Assembly: GCA_027459485.1 (NCBI GenBank) | Contig: DAIDIG010000011.1 | Location: forward strand, 23,368 to 87,367 | Length of the DNA: 64,000 bases | Direction of reading: 5' to 3' | Origin: Bdellovibrionales bacterium | Lineage (GTDB): Bacteria; Bdellovibrionota; Bdellovibrionia; Bdellovibrionales; UBA1609 | Shown: piece after piece, positions 26,209 to 36,260 of the stretch | Numbering within the stretch: the stretch's first letter is position 1 | Layout of the letters: each line of letters opens with the position of its first letter | Program-made: the position numbers and the translations under genes | Notes under the pieces: generated by a model | What the model was told of the DNA's origin: nothing | Database searches by the model: none | The model's input: the letters and a program-made list of their open reading frames with translations, nothing else

Positions 26209-27790
26209 ATGGACCTGCCGTGACTATGGGTTCAGTTACGAAATTATCGTGCGGCGGCGGTGAAACCGTCGACCATTCTAAAGTTTTAGCACCCCAAGGG
26301 TTGGCGGACGCCTTTTCGCCGCCGAATATTCCCTGCAAAATAACAATCAGCGCAATCAAAAACCCTAGGCCGATCGTGTAGGCGCCGATTGACGAGATCC
26401 TATTCAGCGATGTGAAGGCCGGCAGGTAGTCGTAATATCTGCGTGGCATACCCATCGCGCCCAAGATAAATTGGGGGAAGAACGTAACGTTAAACCCGAC
26501 AAAAATAAGTACGAACGTGATACGTGCCCAAAAAATATTGTACATGCGGCCGAAAATTTTCGGGAACCAATAGTAAAATCCCGCCATGATGGCCATGAGC
26601 GTCCCGCCGACCATCACGTAATGAAAATGCGCGACAACGAAATAGGTGTCGTGCAAATGAACGTCCAGCGCGATAGTGGCAAGCATAATGCCGGTCACAC
26701 CACCGATTGTGAACAAAAACAAGAACCCGAGAGCAAACAGCATCGGCGGCTTGAATTCAATCGATCCTTTATAGAGCGTGGCAGTCCAGTTAAATACCTT
26801 AATGGCTGTCGGCACACCCACCAGCATTGTAATAAATGAAAAAATGATGCCGGCGACTTCAGATTGACCTGCAACAAAAAGGTGATGACCCCAAACAAAG
26901 AAGCTCACGGCAGCGATACCGATCGAAGAGAATGCGATCGCTTTGTAGCCGAAAATTGTCTTATGCGAAAATGCCGTAATCACTTCGCTGATAACGCCCA
27001 TTGCCGGCAGAATCATGATGTACACGGCCGGGTGCGAATAAAACCAGAAAAAATGCTCGAAGAGAACGGGGTCACCGCCAAGCGTAGGGTCAAAAATACC
27101 GACGCCTAAAATTCGCTCGCAGGCAATAAGTAGCAAGGTAATTGCGAGTACCGGAGTTGCCAGCACTTGGATGATCGCCGTCGAGTATAAGCCCCAACAG
27201 AAAAGCGGCATGCGCCAAAACGTCATGCCCGGCGCCCGGAGTTTATGAATCGTCACAATAAAGTTAAGGCCCGTCAAAATTGACGAAAACCCCATGATGA
27301 ACGCGCCAAGAACCATAAAGGTGACACCCGTATGCGTCCTAATCGAATAAGGCGTATAAAACGTCCATCCCGTATCGACCCCGTTGTAAAAAAGCGATGT
27401 AAAAGCGACGAGCGCCCCGACCATTAAACAATACCAGCTGATTAAGTTCAGCTTTGGAAAGGCTACATCCTTCGCCCCAATTTGAAGCGGCATGATGAAA
27501 TTGCCAAGAAATGCCGGGATACCGGGGATGATCACCATGAAAACCATGATCGTACCGTGGTAAGTCATCACTCGATTGTAAGTCTCTGGGCCCATAATCG
27601 TGCGGCCGGGAGCAATGAGCTCTGTTCGCATGAGCATCGCAAAGATCCCGCCCAATAAGAAAAAAACCATGACGGAAATCATGTACAATATGCCGATTCG
27701 TTTGTGGTCAAGTGTCGTCAGCCAAGACCAAAGCCCTTTTTCGTGGTTCAAATAATTGTCGCCGGATGGGGCGGTCGCTGTCGCGGACAT
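26195..27790 (-). CDS. ctaD: Cytochrome c oxidase subunit I
   Basis: Catalytic subunit (531 residues, twelve membrane helices) with heme a and the heme a3-CuB centre. The ligands are visible: H in [10 protein letters not shown] (heme a), [12 protein letters not shown] (CuB His cross-linked to Tyr), WGHHLF (two CuB His), and [10 protein letters not shown] (heme a3 and heme a). The EVYI-type Glu of the D channel appears as AVYI, so this is not the classic Glu form. Identification is certain; it is part of the ctaC-ctaD-ctaE order. Confidence 0.97.
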   Translation of the reverse strand: MSATATAPSGDNYLNHEKGLWSWLTTLDHKRIGILYMISVMVFFLLGGIFAMLMRTELIAPGRTIMGPETYNRVMTYHGTIMVFMVIIPGIPAFLGNFIMPLQIGAKDVAFPKLNLISWYCLMVGALVAFTSLFYNGVDTGWTFYTPYSIRTHTGVTFMVLGAFIMGFSSILTGLNFIVTIHKLRAPGMTFWRMPLFCWGLYSTAIIQVLATPVLAITLLLIACERILGVGIFDPTLGGDPVLFEHFFWFYSHPAVYIMILPAMGVISEVITAFSHKTIFGYKAIAFSSIGIAAVSFFVWGHHLFVAGQSEVAGIIFSFITMLVGVPTAIKVFNWTATLYKGSIEFKPPMLFALGFLFLFTIGGVTGIMLATIALDVHLHDTYFVVAHFHYVMVGGTLMAIMAGFYYWFPKIFGRMYNIFWARITFVLIFVGFNVTFFPQFILGAMGMPRRYYDYLPAFTSLNRISSIGAYTIGLGFLIALIVILQGIFGGEKASANPWGAKTLEWSTVSPPPHDNFVTEPIVTAGPYEYR

Positions 27791-27814
27791 TTCTCAAATC
27801 TCCTTTGCTCGAAA

Positions 27815-28780
27815 TTACTTCAAGCTCTTCACGTACTCTATCAGGCCCGTCAATTCTTCTTCACTCAACTGACCTTGGAACGACGGCATCACACCCTTAG
27901 GGAAGCCCTGAACCGAATATGTCGAAGGATGAAGAATATGCGTACGAATGTAATTCTCGTCGGCGAGGTGCGGCGGCTGCCCTTGCAACTGAACCATCGA
28001 GCCAAACACGTGCTGCAAGCCGGGGCCGACTTTTCGCTCTGTCGTCGGATTGTGGCAAACCGAACATTTCTGTTGAAACAAGTGCTGCCCGACCTGGACC
28101 GGGGTTAGGCCTTTGTATGGATTTGTTTCCAGCCACTTATCAAAATCGGCTTTTGATAAGACGTGCACGATACCCAACATCGCCGAGTGACCCATGCCGC
28201 AATACTCAGCGCAAAAAATATGAAAGTTGCCGACATGAGGAGCTTGAAACCATGTTTGCGTGTAACGCCCGGGTACCACGTCTTGTTTTTGCCGAAAGGC
28301 CGGTATGTACATACTATGAATGACATCTTTTGAAGTCATAATCAGTCGCACGGGCGTATTAACCGGCACGTACATGTCGGCTGTCGTCTTCTTGCCGCTT
28401 TTGTACATGAAGTTCCACGACCATTGCTGCGCCAGCACATTCACTTCAAATGCGTCCTCGGGCATTGTTCGCATTTGATAATAGACGTACCAGCCCCAAC
28501 CGAACGCGACCATGAACAGGCAAAACGGAATAAAACTCCATAAAAATTCAAGAGTCGTATTGTGCGTGATATACGCGGATTTTCGGCCAGTTTGGCGGCG
28601 GTATTTAATACTGAAATAGACCATCCCGCCGATTACGATCAGCGAGGCGATAGCGCTCATCAAAACCATAACTAAATAAAGGTGATCGTAGAGCGGCGCA
28701 ATTGTATCGCCATCCGGCGGCATGAAAGTGCCGTTAGCGTGAGCGATCGATGAAAAAAGAGAACTCAGTTGCCAGATCAT
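27815..28780 (-). CDS. ctaC: Cytochrome c oxidase subunit II fused to cytochrome c (caa3 type)
   Basis: A 321-residue membrane-anchored subunit that receives electrons. Two hydrophobic segments precede the cupredoxin domain with the CuA site CAEYCGMGHSAM. The C-terminal domain (from about residue 235) is a cytochrome c with CSVCH and a distal Met in VMPSF. The fusion defines a caa3-type oxidase, which takes electrons directly from cytochrome c within the complex. The start ATG overlaps the SCO1 gene stop by 4 bases. Confidence 0.96.
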   Translation of the reverse strand: MIWQLSSLFSSIAHANGTFMPPDGDTIAPLYDHLYLVMVLMSAIASLIVIGGMVYFSIKYRRQTGRKSAYITHNTTLEFLWSFIPFCLFMVAFGWGWYVYYQMRTMPEDAFEVNVLAQQWSWNFMYKSGKKTTADMYVPVNTPVRLIMTSKDVIHSMYIPAFRQKQDVVPGRYTQTWFQAPHVGNFHIFCAEYCGMGHSAMLGIVHVLSKADFDKWLETNPYKGLTPVQVGQHLFQQKCSVCHNPTTERKVGPGLQHVFGSMVQLQGQPPHLADENYIRTHILHPSTYSVQGFPKGVMPSFQGQLSEEELTGLIEYVKSLK

Positions 28781-29631
28781 GTTATCTCCGGGCCGTTATT
28801 TCCTGCACGTTTTTTCTTTCTCTCATTTAGCCACATCGGAATCAGAATGATGGATAAAACCCCCACCGTGAAAACACACGCAATCCGCATGAGGTTAAAT
28901 GACCACAAGACATATTTGTTCCCGTTAGGGCTAAATTGAAAACAGCACAACGTGATTTGGTCGACAATTGTGCCGACCTTACCCTCGCCGGCCTCGACCA
29001 ATGAAAGTCTCATAGTTTTCGGCGCATAATCGATACCGTACAAATATCGAGAAAGAACTCCTTCTGGAGTCAAAATATAGGTCGCCGTCGCGTGAGCGAA
29101 CTGTTTCAACTGTTCGTTCCATTTGTAATGAAAGCCGATTTCGCTCGCGAGTTCCGTCACATTTTTCTGATCGCCCACCAGAAAATGCCAATGCTTTTCG
29201 GCACTGGGTTTACCGAGCATTTTCATAACTCGAGCCTTGTGTTCGGCCGCGATTTTCGGCGTTTCTCGAGGGTCCATGCTAACCAAAACCAGTTCGTAAA
29301 ACTTACCGGCTTCACCCTTCATCTTTTTAAAGATGTGCGCAAGCCCTTCCATCTGCATGCCACAAAGGTTCGGGCAATTGTAATAAACCATGGCCATGAC
29401 GACTGGACGGCCTTGATTGAAATACTGGCCAAGCTTCACGGTTTGACCCGTGGAGCTCTGAAATTGCAAATTGAGGTTCAGCTTTTTACCTCGATGCTCA
29501 GTGACGCCTACGCCTTGAAGTTCGCGTGGGATTACACTCGCGGCTTGCTGAGGCAATTCACCCGGCTCGTATGCAAACGCGAGCGCGCTGAACAAAATCA
29601 AAATACTCGATTTTAGAATCGCCTTCGTCAT
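28777..29631 (-). CDS. SCO1/SenC copper chaperone for oxidase assembly
   Basis: Delivers copper to the CuA site of subunit II. From ATG 29631 there is a signal peptide (ILILFSALAFA), then a thioredoxin fold with the metal-binding CPNLCGM motif. A C-terminal membrane helix precedes the basic end (NERKKKRAG). The conserved His likely lies in the TATYILTPEG region, though I cannot place it with certainty. It sits directly ahead of ctaC, 7 bases after the cytochrome c gene. Confidence 0.9.
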   Translation of the reverse strand: MTKAILKSSILILFSALAFAYEPGELPQQAASVIPRELQGVGVTEHRGKKLNLNLQFQSSTGQTVKLGQYFNQGRPVVMAMVYYNCPNLCGMQMEGLAHIFKKMKGEAGKFYELVLVSMDPRETPKIAAEHKARVMKMLGKPSAEKHWHFLVGDQKNVTELASEIGFHYKWNEQLKQFAHATATYILTPEGVLSRYLYGIDYAPKTMRLSLVEAGEGKVGTIVDQITLCCFQFSPNGNKYVLWSFNLMRIACVFTVGVLSIILIPMWLNERKKKRAGNNGPEIT

Positions 29632-29638
29632 TTCTCTT

Positions 29639-30187
29639 TTAGTCCGCCGTCTTGGCAAATTCCTCAAGCTTCTTCGGATCGTCGGGAACTTTGTTGTGGG
29701 TGATGGATCTTATAAATTGAACGAGGGCCCAGCGATCTTTAACGGGCAGCTGCTTCCAGGCCGGCATGGCGCTTGGCGGAAGTCCGTTTTGCAAAACTTT
29801 AAAAAGCGCGATTGAATCGCCCTTTGTCTTCCATTTACCTTCGACAAAGTTCCGCGGACGCGGATTGAGCCCTTGACCGGCGGGCCCGTCGCCCATCCCC
29901 TTCGGGCCATGGCACATTGCGCAGGTGTTCTCGTAGACATAGTGACCGTGCTCAACCATTTTTGGGTTAGGCTCCCACGGTTCCGTGATCGACGAGATAT
30001 CTGCGTCACCCGGTGCTACAGTTGCGGCTGTTTGAACAATAGCCGCACCTGACTTCGGCAATTCTTTGAGATCAACGCCGGGGTGAAAAAAACCGATGTA
30101 GACGAAAAATAAAAGGCAAAACCCAACCGACAAAACAAAGGCAATCAGGCCGCCTTTGTCGTAGTCATCTGAACCATTGCTCGACAT
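29639..30187 (-). CDS. Membrane-anchored cytochrome c
   Basis: A 182-residue protein with one N-terminal membrane helix (GLIAFVLSVGFCLLFFVYIGFF) and a periplasmic monoheme domain. The heme site is CAMCH, with the distal ligand probably Met of SAMPAWKQ. It is the first gene of the oxidase operon and is a plausible electron donor to the caa3 complex. ATG 30187 is preferred; an upstream in-frame start at 30229 would add a non-helical tail and leave no room for the promoter. Confidence 0.88.
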   Translation of the reverse strand: MSSNGSDDYDKGGLIAFVLSVGFCLLFFVYIGFFHPGVDLKELPKSGAAIVQTAATVAPGDADISSITEPWEPNPKMVEHGHYVYENTCAMCHGPKGMGDGPAGQGLNPRPRNFVEGKWKTKGDSIALFKVLQNGLPPSAMPAWKQLPVKDRWALVQFIRSITHNKVPDDPKKLEEFAKTAD

Positions 30188-30227
30188 AGGACTCTCTTCT
30201 AAAGCTGAATAACTTTTTTGTGTTCTC

Positions 30228-30256
30228 ACTATATAGTTGCTCGCATGTCAAGTCAC
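30228..30256 (-). promoter_or_regulatory. Candidate sigma-70 promoter of the caa3 oxidase operon
   Basis: On the minus strand, -35 GTGACT (30251-30256) and -10 TATAGT (30228-30233) are separated by 17 bases. Transcription would start near 30221, about 34 bases before the cytochrome c start codon. It also lies upstream of the divergent small lipoprotein gene. Confidence 0.5.
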
Positions 30257-30272
30257 GGCTAAACTCAGAGCT

Positions 30273-30614
30273 ATGCAACGGCAAAAATATTCCGGTTGGG
30301 CCATTTTGACAGTGTTGCTTTTTGGCAGCATTTTTTTGCTTTTTGGTTGCGCTTCATTGCCCCAAAGCCAAGCTCTGCGCCAAGTCCGAATCGGGATGAC
30401 GAAATCGGAAGTTCTTTCGCTCGTCGGTAATCCGAAAATTTCAGATCGGCGCTTGAATCAAGACCGCTGGATTTATGAAACAGATGACGGACCCGATCAC
30501 CACTATGTCGCAACATATGTATTTTTCGCTCACAACCGCGTGACTTATGTCGGGGCGCCGAACAAGCCGACTCAGAAATCGACTTCTTCGCAGTTTCAGC
30601 CGGTCGATCAATAA
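30273..30614 (+). CDS. Small SmpA/BamE-like lipoprotein
   Basis: A 113-residue lipoprotein with signal peptide and lipobox (LLFGC). A mature domain of the SmpA/BamE fold follows: LRQVRIGMTKSEVLSLVGNP and then DRWIYE. This fold occurs in the BAM assembly factor BamE and in many unrelated lipoproteins. Without other BAM genes nearby, a BamE role is not assigned. ATG 30273 is chosen because it starts directly at the signal peptide. Confidence 0.75.
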   Translation: MQRQKYSGWAILTVLLFGSIFLLFGCASLPQSQALRQVRIGMTKSEVLSLVGNPKISDRRLNQDRWIYETDDGPDHHYVATYVFFAHNRVTYVGAPNKPTQKSTSSQFQPVDQ

Positions 30615-31171
30615 CTGAGTTTCAGCCGCCCGTTTAAGTCGCTTTTTTTAGGCGCGCCTTCAACTCCCATGCCGTGAGCCCGTTTGATCTGCTCGACCGT
30701 CGCCTTCGGCTGTTCATCAATAAATGGAGCATAAGTGCGACTGATTTTATTTTTTAACTCGGTCAACTCTTCGTTCAGGCCTGAGCCAGTTTCATACTCG
30801 GTCAATGGCTTTGGTCTCATCGGCAAGTACCGCCGTTCGATCATCTCACCTTCTTCCGGGTATTTATATTTCAGAACTTCCTTTTCGTGATTGTACTTGT
30901 TCATCGAATGAACGAGGTCTTTGTACGATTGGGTAATGGGCTTCAATGGGCCCTGCCCTGAGTTTTTCGCGTTGATTGCCGATTGAAGTTTGCCGGCGTC
31001 ATCTTTAATACGCGCCTCGAGTTTGTTGAGACTTGTGATTCGTCGCGCCCACTCGCGGTCGGCGCCGGTACTCACGTCTGCGCCTTCAGCGAGTAACGCG
31101 GCTCCGAATAGAGTGAGAATCAAAATTGCGAGGCCCAAAAAATATTTACGATTATGCCGTGTGAATTGCAT
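30608..31171 (-). CDS. Exported helical protein, function unknown
   Basis: No family recognised. A signal peptide (YFLGLAILILTLFGAALLAEG) is followed by a helical, Lys/Glu-rich region (about residues 40-110) that may form a coiled coil. The rest is polar and Pro/Lys-rich. GGGAG lies 4 bases before ATG 31171. It overlaps the stop of the upstream zinc-ribbon gene by 20 bases, so it belongs to the secA transcription unit; its function is not known. Confidence 0.7.
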   Translation of the reverse strand: MQFTRHNRKYFLGLAILILTLFGAALLAEGADVSTGADREWARRITSLNKLEARIKDDAGKLQSAINAKNSGQGPLKPITQSYKDLVHSMNKYNHEKEVLKYKYPEEGEMIERRYLPMRPKPLTEYETGSGLNEELTELKNKISRTYAPFIDEQPKATVEQIKRAHGMGVEGAPKKSDLNGRLKLSY

Positions 31172-31742
31172 ATTGCTCCCATGAAATGCCGACTGAAAGT
31201 GGCCGCAATCGTTGCACCAATACCGCCGCCTTCACTGGTGTGACATCTGAAATTTTGACTGCGCCGTCACGAATGGAATTCATGATTTGATCTACGTCGA
31301 ACAGAAAGCGCGAATCCGTCAAAATCTCTCGCACGGACTTGCGGATGTCGGCCGTGTCTATATTCGTGAGATACAGGTGAAATCGTAGCGCCCCATCACG
31401 CGCTTGCGAGAGGGCGGAATTGCCATAATCAGCGATGTCAGACAAGTCGGCCGGGGCACTTTCGATCACGCCCGCCTCGGCCACCAGAGGCTCGCCCGTT
31501 TCGCTTTCGACGGATGCAGCGTTGAGCATTGGCGCACTCTCCGCTACCCGTGCACCGAGCGCCCCGGCGGGTTCGGAAACATCTGACGCTTCGACAATTG
31601 CCGGCGGTGGGTCTTGAGTCATAGGATTAGTCATGGGCTCATCGATGCCGAGCATAATTTGCGCCCCACAATTCGGGCAGGAGATCAGCCCAAATTCGTC
31701 GGAGTGAATTTCGGCCTTACAAAATGGGCAGCTCGAACTCAT
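31152..31742 (-). CDS. Zinc-ribbon protein coupled to secA
   Basis: A 196-residue cytoplasmic protein. It opens with a two-knuckle zinc ribbon ([21 protein letters not shown]; the cysteines pair as CXXC and CXXC). A low-complexity Ala/Glu/Pro-rich linker (about 35-105) leads to a C-terminal domain (about 105-196) I do not recognise, containing [19 protein letters not shown] and a [13 protein letters not shown] end. Its ATG overlaps the secA stop as ATGA. A role linked to secretion is possible but only from context. Confidence 0.75.
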   Translation of the reverse strand: MSSSCPFCKAEIHSDEFGLISCPNCGAQIMLGIDEPMTNPMTQDPPPAIVEASDVSEPAGALGARVAESAPMLNAASVESETGEPLVAEAGVIESAPADLSDIADYGNSALSQARDGALRFHLYLTNIDTADIRKSVREILTDSRFLFDVDQIMNSIRDGAVKISDVTPVKAAVLVQRLRPLSVGISWEQYAIHTA

Positions 31743-34531
31743 ATTCGTTTGTTTTTCTTTTTCTCCATCATGCGGCGCTGAGCACGATTCATTTTAGGTC
31801 CGCCCAGATCGTCGCGAGCGAATTCAGCTGGCGATGGCACTCCCACGGGCGAGCGCTGTTGAGCTGCACCGGGCGCTAAATTGTACCCAGATGAACCATT
31901 TGCGGCTTGCCGTTCAGCGCCAACGGGAGCAGCGCCCGCGGCTTGATGAAGAAAGCTTGCCGATTCAGAGGCTTCACTGCCTTGATATCGCAGGTTTTGT
32001 TGAGCCTGACGCCGCCGCCATTCTTGTTCTAAACGATTGGCCTCTTCGGCCTCTTCGGGGGTCACAATTCGAACTTTGAGCAATTTTTCAATAACTTCAG
32101 ATGAAATCACTTCGTTCATACGCTCGAAGGCCGCAAAACCTTCTGATTTGTATTGTACAAGCGGGTCTTGCTGCGCCGTAAATCGCAATCGGACGGCGTC
32201 CTGCAAATAGTCGATGATTTTAAGGTGGTCCTTCCACCTGGCGTCGAGCGTTTGTAGCAGAATCATCTTTTGCATTTGCGCCCAAAATTCGCCGATCGCC
32301 GCCTTTTGATTGTCGAATGCGGCTTTCACCCCCGCCTTTACCGAGTTCGTTAAACTTTCAACAGTGGTAGTGGCCGGATCAAATTCGAGATCAATGCCGA
32401 ATTGCTGTTGCAAAGCCGTACGCAGACCGGAGAGATCCCAGTCCGACGGTTTGCCCTTTTCGGGAGCGAACTTCTCAAGCACGCGCGAGGTGGTATCGCC
32501 CAAAAAATCCAAAATGATACGCTCGAGATCTTCGGGTTTACCATTCAGGATTTCGCGACGAAGACCGTAGATGGCCGTTCGCTGCTTGTTCATGACATCG
32601 TCGTACTCGAGCAAATGTTTACGAATATCGAAGTTGTGCCCTTCAACTTTTCGCTGGGCGCCTTCGATGGCGTTACTCACCATGCGCGCCGTGATCGGTT
32701 CGTCTTCGGGCACTTTGAGCATAGTCATGATTTTTTGTATGCGCTCGCCGTTAAACTTACGCATGAGATCATCTTCTAGCGAGAGATAAAAACGCGATTC
32801 GCCGGGGTCACCCTGCCGGCCCGATCGACCACGCAATTGATTGTCGATCCGTCGCGCTTCGTGGCGCTCGGTCCCAACAATGTAAAGGCCGCCGGCGACC
32901 AAAACCTCTTCTTTTTCGGCCGCGCATTGGGCTCTGAATTTTTCGAGTAGCTGCCTGTACTCTTCGCTATTCGTGTCGCCGTCTTTGCCGCCCGCCACTC
33001 GCCGAAGTTCGGCGCGCGCGAGAAACTCGGCATTGCCGCCAAGGACGATATCTGTACCCCGACCGGCCATGTTCGTGGCAATCGTAATCGCGCCTTTGCG
33101 GCCAGCTTGCGCCACAAACTCCGCTTCTCTCTCATGCTGTTTGGCGTTCAAAACGTTGTGAGTGATGCCGTCGTTTTTCAAAAAGCGGCTCAGTTTTTCC
33201 GATTTTTCGATACTCACCGTACCGACGAGAACGGGCTGGCCCTTTTTGTGGCGCTCTTGAATGTCGCGAACGATCGCGCGAAATTTCGCCGATTCATTTT
33301 TGAAAACGATGTCTTCAAGATCCAACCGTCGAATCGGCTTATTTGTCGGGATGACCGTCACGTCGAGATTATAGATTTTTTTAAATTCGACAGCTTCGGT
33401 TTCAGCTGTACCGGTCATACCGGCAAGCCGTTCGTACATTCTGAAATAGTTTTGAAACGTGATCGTCGCAAGCGTTTGGTTTTCGCTTCGAATCGGCACG
33501 TGTTCTTTCGCTTCGATCGCCTGGTGCATGCCGTCGCTCCAACGGCGGCCGGGCATGAGGCGGCCCGTAAATTCATCAACAATGATGATTTCACCATTGA
33601 CGACCATGTAATCGACGTCGCGGGCATAAAGGTGATGGGCCTTTAAACCTTGATAGATATGGTGAACCATTTCAATGTGCTGGGGGTCGTACAGGTTGCC
33701 GACTTGTAGCAGCTCTTCGCACAGGGCGTTGCCTTCTTCGGTGAGAGAAACGGTTTTCGATTTCTCTTCCATCGTAAAATGAATATCGAGCTTCAGATTC
33801 GGGATGATCTTGTCGATTTTTTCGTACTTGTCGGTCGATTCTTCGGCCGGCCCAGAAATAATGAGCGGTGTTCGCGCTTCGTCGACCAGAATGGAGTCGC
33901 ACTCGTCGACGATCGCGAAATGATGCGGACGCTGCACGTAATCGGCGAGATCGAATTTCATATTGTCGCGTAGGTAATCGAAACCGAATTCGTTATTCGT
34001 CCCGTATGTGATATCGGCGGCGTAGGCTTCTTTTCGTTCCATGTCACTGCGCTCGTGAACGATGGTACCCGTCGACATCCCGAGAAAATTATAAATCTGC
34101 CCCATCCATTCACAGTCACGTTTCGCGAGATAATCATTCACCGTGACAAGATGCGCACCTTTGCCGGTCAGCGCATTTAAATACAGCGGAAGAGTCGCGA
34201 CCAAAGTCTTACCTTCACCGGTCCTCATCTCAGCAATACCACCATGATACAAGACCATGCCGCCGATCATCTGCACGTCGTAATGGCGCATGTTGAGAAC
34301 ACGCTTTGAGGCCTCGCGCACAACCGCGAACGCTTCGGGCAAAAGAGAGTCGAGCGATTCGCCGCGGGCCAAACGCTCTTTGAATTCACCCGTTTTGGCC
34401 TGAAGTTGGGGATTTGTAAGCCCCACGAGCTTATTTTCAAAAGCCGCAATCTGCTCAACCATCGGGCGAAGACGGCGCATCTCGCGCTCGTGGCTTGTAC
34501 CCACAACCTTTTTAAACAGCTTAGTGATCAT
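31739..34531 (-). CDS. secA: Protein translocase ATPase SecA
   Basis: Motor of the Sec pathway that pushes preproteins through SecYEG. The 930 residues show Walker A (GEGKTL near 104-109), the DEAD-type ATPase core, the preprotein cross-linking domain, and helical scaffold and wing domains. The C-terminus ends [27 protein letters not shown] and lacks the cysteine-rich SEC-C zinc motif that binds SecB in many proteobacteria. The next gene encodes a zinc ribbon. Confidence 0.97.
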   Translation of the reverse strand: MITKLFKKVVGTSHEREMRRLRPMVEQIAAFENKLVGLTNPQLQAKTGEFKERLARGESLDSLLPEAFAVVREASKRVLNMRHYDVQMIGGMVLYHGGIAEMRTGEGKTLVATLPLYLNALTGKGAHLVTVNDYLAKRDCEWMGQIYNFLGMSTGTIVHERSDMERKEAYAADITYGTNNEFGFDYLRDNMKFDLADYVQRPHHFAIVDECDSILVDEARTPLIISGPAEESTDKYEKIDKIIPNLKLDIHFTMEEKSKTVSLTEEGNALCEELLQVGNLYDPQHIEMVHHIYQGLKAHHLYARDVDYMVVNGEIIIVDEFTGRLMPGRRWSDGMHQAIEAKEHVPIRSENQTLATITFQNYFRMYERLAGMTGTAETEAVEFKKIYNLDVTVIPTNKPIRRLDLEDIVFKNESAKFRAIVRDIQERHKKGQPVLVGTVSIEKSEKLSRFLKNDGITHNVLNAKQHEREAEFVAQAGRKGAITIATNMAGRGTDIVLGGNAEFLARAELRRVAGGKDGDTNSEEYRQLLEKFRAQCAAEKEEVLVAGGLYIVGTERHEARRIDNQLRGRSGRQGDPGESRFYLSLEDDLMRKFNGERIQKIMTMLKVPEDEPITARMVSNAIEGAQRKVEGHNFDIRKHLLEYDDVMNKQRTAIYGLRREILNGKPEDLERIILDFLGDTTSRVLEKFAPEKGKPSDWDLSGLRTALQQQFGIDLEFDPATTTVESLTNSVKAGVKAAFDNQKAAIGEFWAQMQKMILLQTLDARWKDHLKIIDYLQDAVRLRFTAQQDPLVQYKSEGFAAFERMNEVISSEVIEKLLKVRIVTPEEAEEANRLEQEWRRRQAQQNLRYQGSEASESASFLHQAAGAAPVGAERQAANGSSGYNLAPGAAQQRSPVGVPSPAEFARDDLGGPKMNRAQRRMMEKKKNKRI

Positions 34532-34540
34532 CGGTTCACA

Positions 34541-35047
34541 TTATAATTTTAGGCGCGCCCTGTCTAGGGCGTTCGCCATAATGAGTTGGCGAAGACCTTC
34601 GCCCATGACCATCGCAACACAGTTGGCAAGATTAAAACTCCGGATCGCGCCGGGGAACGGAACCCGGTACACTTGCCCCGCGAACCGATCGAGTACATCG
34701 TTCGGTAGACCTTTTGTCTCTTTGCCGAAAACGAGCGTATCACCCGGCCGAAAGTTAATATCGAAAATAGTTTTCTCACCGGTCGTTTCAATGACATGGA
34801 CGCGTTGATCAGGCTTCAATGAAGAAAGCCACTGGTTTCGACTGGCGTGGTAAATGAGCTCCAGGTTCTCCCAATAATCGAGTCCCGCTCGGCGAACTTG
34901 CTTTTCATCAATCGAAAACCCCAGCGGGCCGACCAGATGAAGCCTCGACCACATCCCCACGCAAGTGCGCCCGATATTGCCCGTGTTGTTCGGGATTTCT
35001 GGCTCAACCAGAACAACATCGAAAAGAGTGTTGGGATAATGGGCCAT
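34541..35047 (-). CDS. trmL: tRNA (cytidine(34)-2'-O)-methyltransferase TrmL
   Basis: SpoU/SPOUT methyltransferase of 168 residues that 2'-O-methylates the wobble base of leucine tRNAs. The three motifs are EPEIPNNTGNIGRTC, LVFGKETKGLP and VPFPGAIRSFNLANCVAMV, the last forming the knotted SAM site. The size matches single-domain TrmL. It lies 9 bases ahead of secA in the same direction. Confidence 0.92.
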   Translation of the reverse strand: MAHYPNTLFDVVLVEPEIPNNTGNIGRTCVGMWSRLHLVGPLGFSIDEKQVRRAGLDYWENLELIYHASRNQWLSSLKPDQRVHVIETTGEKTIFDINFRPGDTLVFGKETKGLPNDVLDRFAGQVYRVPFPGAIRSFNLANCVAMVMGEGLRQLIMANALDRARLKL

Positions 35048-35050
35048 TGA

Positions 35051-35674
35051 TTATAAAAATCGGGCGACGTCTTTACCGAGCGAAGTCAAAGCGAGGCGCC
35101 GGCCTTTATCAACAATTAGTTCAAGTTTCAACAATTCACGGTAAAGCGTCATATCGATCGGGATCACTTCACGACCTGAGCATTGACTGAGACGCTTAAT
35201 GTAAGTGGCCTGCTTTTCGGTAAGCGATTGCCCCAAGGTCGGTCGCTTGGCTAGATCGCTTTGCCAATCTCCGCCGACGATTCGCTCTGAACCCTTCGGC
35301 AGTTTCGCAAGGTTAAACGCGTAAACAAAACACTCTCTAAGACCGTCTTGAGTATCGGCCATAATCCGCTGCTTAACACACAAGCTTTTTTGCGGTGTTA
35401 AGGGAAAATATCCATTCAGTTCGTCGAGCAGCCTGAATACAAGCTCAGGCCCTTGCACCCGCGCAATCTCGCCCGGCACCAAATCTTCAACTTGAGCGTG
35501 ACCAATGCCGTCGGATGCCGGCGCGACAAAAGCGGGGTACCCAGCTGGCAGCCGATAGACGAGGCCTTTTACTTGAGCCGGGTTGCGTTCAATCACATAG
35601 CGATCGAGGTGATGCGCCAAAACCATCCCCTGAGAATAAGCACCATAGAGAAACAACGACAGTTCATCCAACAT
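35051..35674 (-). CDS. Gamma-glutamylcyclotransferase-like (AIG2/GGCT fold) protein
   Basis: A 207-residue protein whose first 110 residues show the GGCT-like fold. The opening LFLYGAYSQGMVLAHHL corresponds to the substrate-binding loop, VKGLVYRLPAGYPAF to the next strands, and ELVFRLLDELNGY to the acidic position. The C-terminal part is unrelated and helical. Enzymes with this fold cleave gamma-glutamyl or other amide groups; the substrate is unknown. It stands 4 bases ahead of trmL. Confidence 0.62.
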   Translation of the reverse strand: MLDELSLFLYGAYSQGMVLAHHLDRYVIERNPAQVKGLVYRLPAGYPAFVAPASDGIGHAQVEDLVPGEIARVQGPELVFRLLDELNGYFPLTPQKSLCVKQRIMADTQDGLRECFVYAFNLAKLPKGSERIVGGDWQSDLAKRPTLGQSLTEKQATYIKRLSQCSGREVIPIDMTLYRELLKLELIVDKGRRLALTSLGKDVARFL

Positions 35675-35813
35675 TCAACATCCCCCTTTGTCGCGGACGA
35701 GCGATTTACCAAATGCGCGGCGATTGCGCAAACGGCATTATTTTCTGACGCAAGCAATTTCATGTTGTCGATTTTTCAACTCGCTTGTAAACGGTTGCGG
35801 TAGAGAAATATCT

Positions 35814-36260
35814 ATGAACGACACAATGACTTACATGGGATACGAGTGGATCGCCGTCGAAAACGGCGTGGTGACAGTTGGTCTCACCGACGATGCTGTA
35901 TCGGATTTATCCGACCAGATCACACTCAATTTGCCCGATGCTGACGATTCGGTTCTCGCGGGCAAAGTATGTGGCGATATTGAATCCGACAACGGCAATC
36001 TCAATCTCTACTGCCCCGTTTCGGGCACGGTTATCGAAGTCAACGAAGCCGTACTCGAAAATCCGACACTCTTGCAAGAAGACCCGACCGATGAAGGCTG
36101 GTTGTTTAAAGTCGAAGCCGACGATCCGGATAAACTCGATCGCATTTCACTTCGCGCGCGCTCGAATGAGGACGAAGACGAAGATGACGATGACGACGAC
36201 GACGACGATGAGGATGAGGAGAATGACGACGAAGGTGATGACCGAGACGAGTACGAGTGA
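35814..36260 (+). CDS. GcvH-like protein lacking the lipoyl lysine, with acidic C-terminal tail
   Basis: A 148-residue protein resembling the glycine cleavage H protein: VENGVVTVGLTDDAVSDL, then YCPVSGTVIEVNEAVLENP and DEGWLFKVEADD. In GcvH the lipoyl group sits on the Lys of an ESVK motif. Here the aligned residues are ESDN (57-60), so Lys is replaced by Asn and lipoylation is not possible at that place. Residues about 119-148 are almost pure Asp/Glu. No gcvT or gcvP is nearby. ATG 35814 is chosen at the start of the H-like domain. Confidence 0.75.
   Translation: MNDTMTYMGYEWIAVENGVVTVGLTDDAVSDLSDQITLNLPDADDSVLAGKVCGDIESDNGNLNLYCPVSGTVIEVNEAVLENPTLLQEDPTDEGWLFKVEADDPDKLDRISLRARSNEDEDEDDDDDDDDDEDEENDDEGDDRDEYE
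36169..36253 (+). repeat. Low-complexity GAC/GAT/GAG tract encoding the acidic tail
   Basis: Simple triplet-rich DNA that codes the Asp/Glu tail of the GcvH-like protein. In another frame the same bases hold the first codons of the next gene, so the tract also forms part of a gene overlap. Confidence 0.8.

Noticed and set aside
33107..33646. 179-residue plus-strand frame
   Set aside because: Antisense to secA, with no ribosome-binding site or domain.
36169..36253. CRISPR or mobile-element repeat
   Set aside because: It is a simple triplet tract coding for an acidic tail, with no spacer structure.
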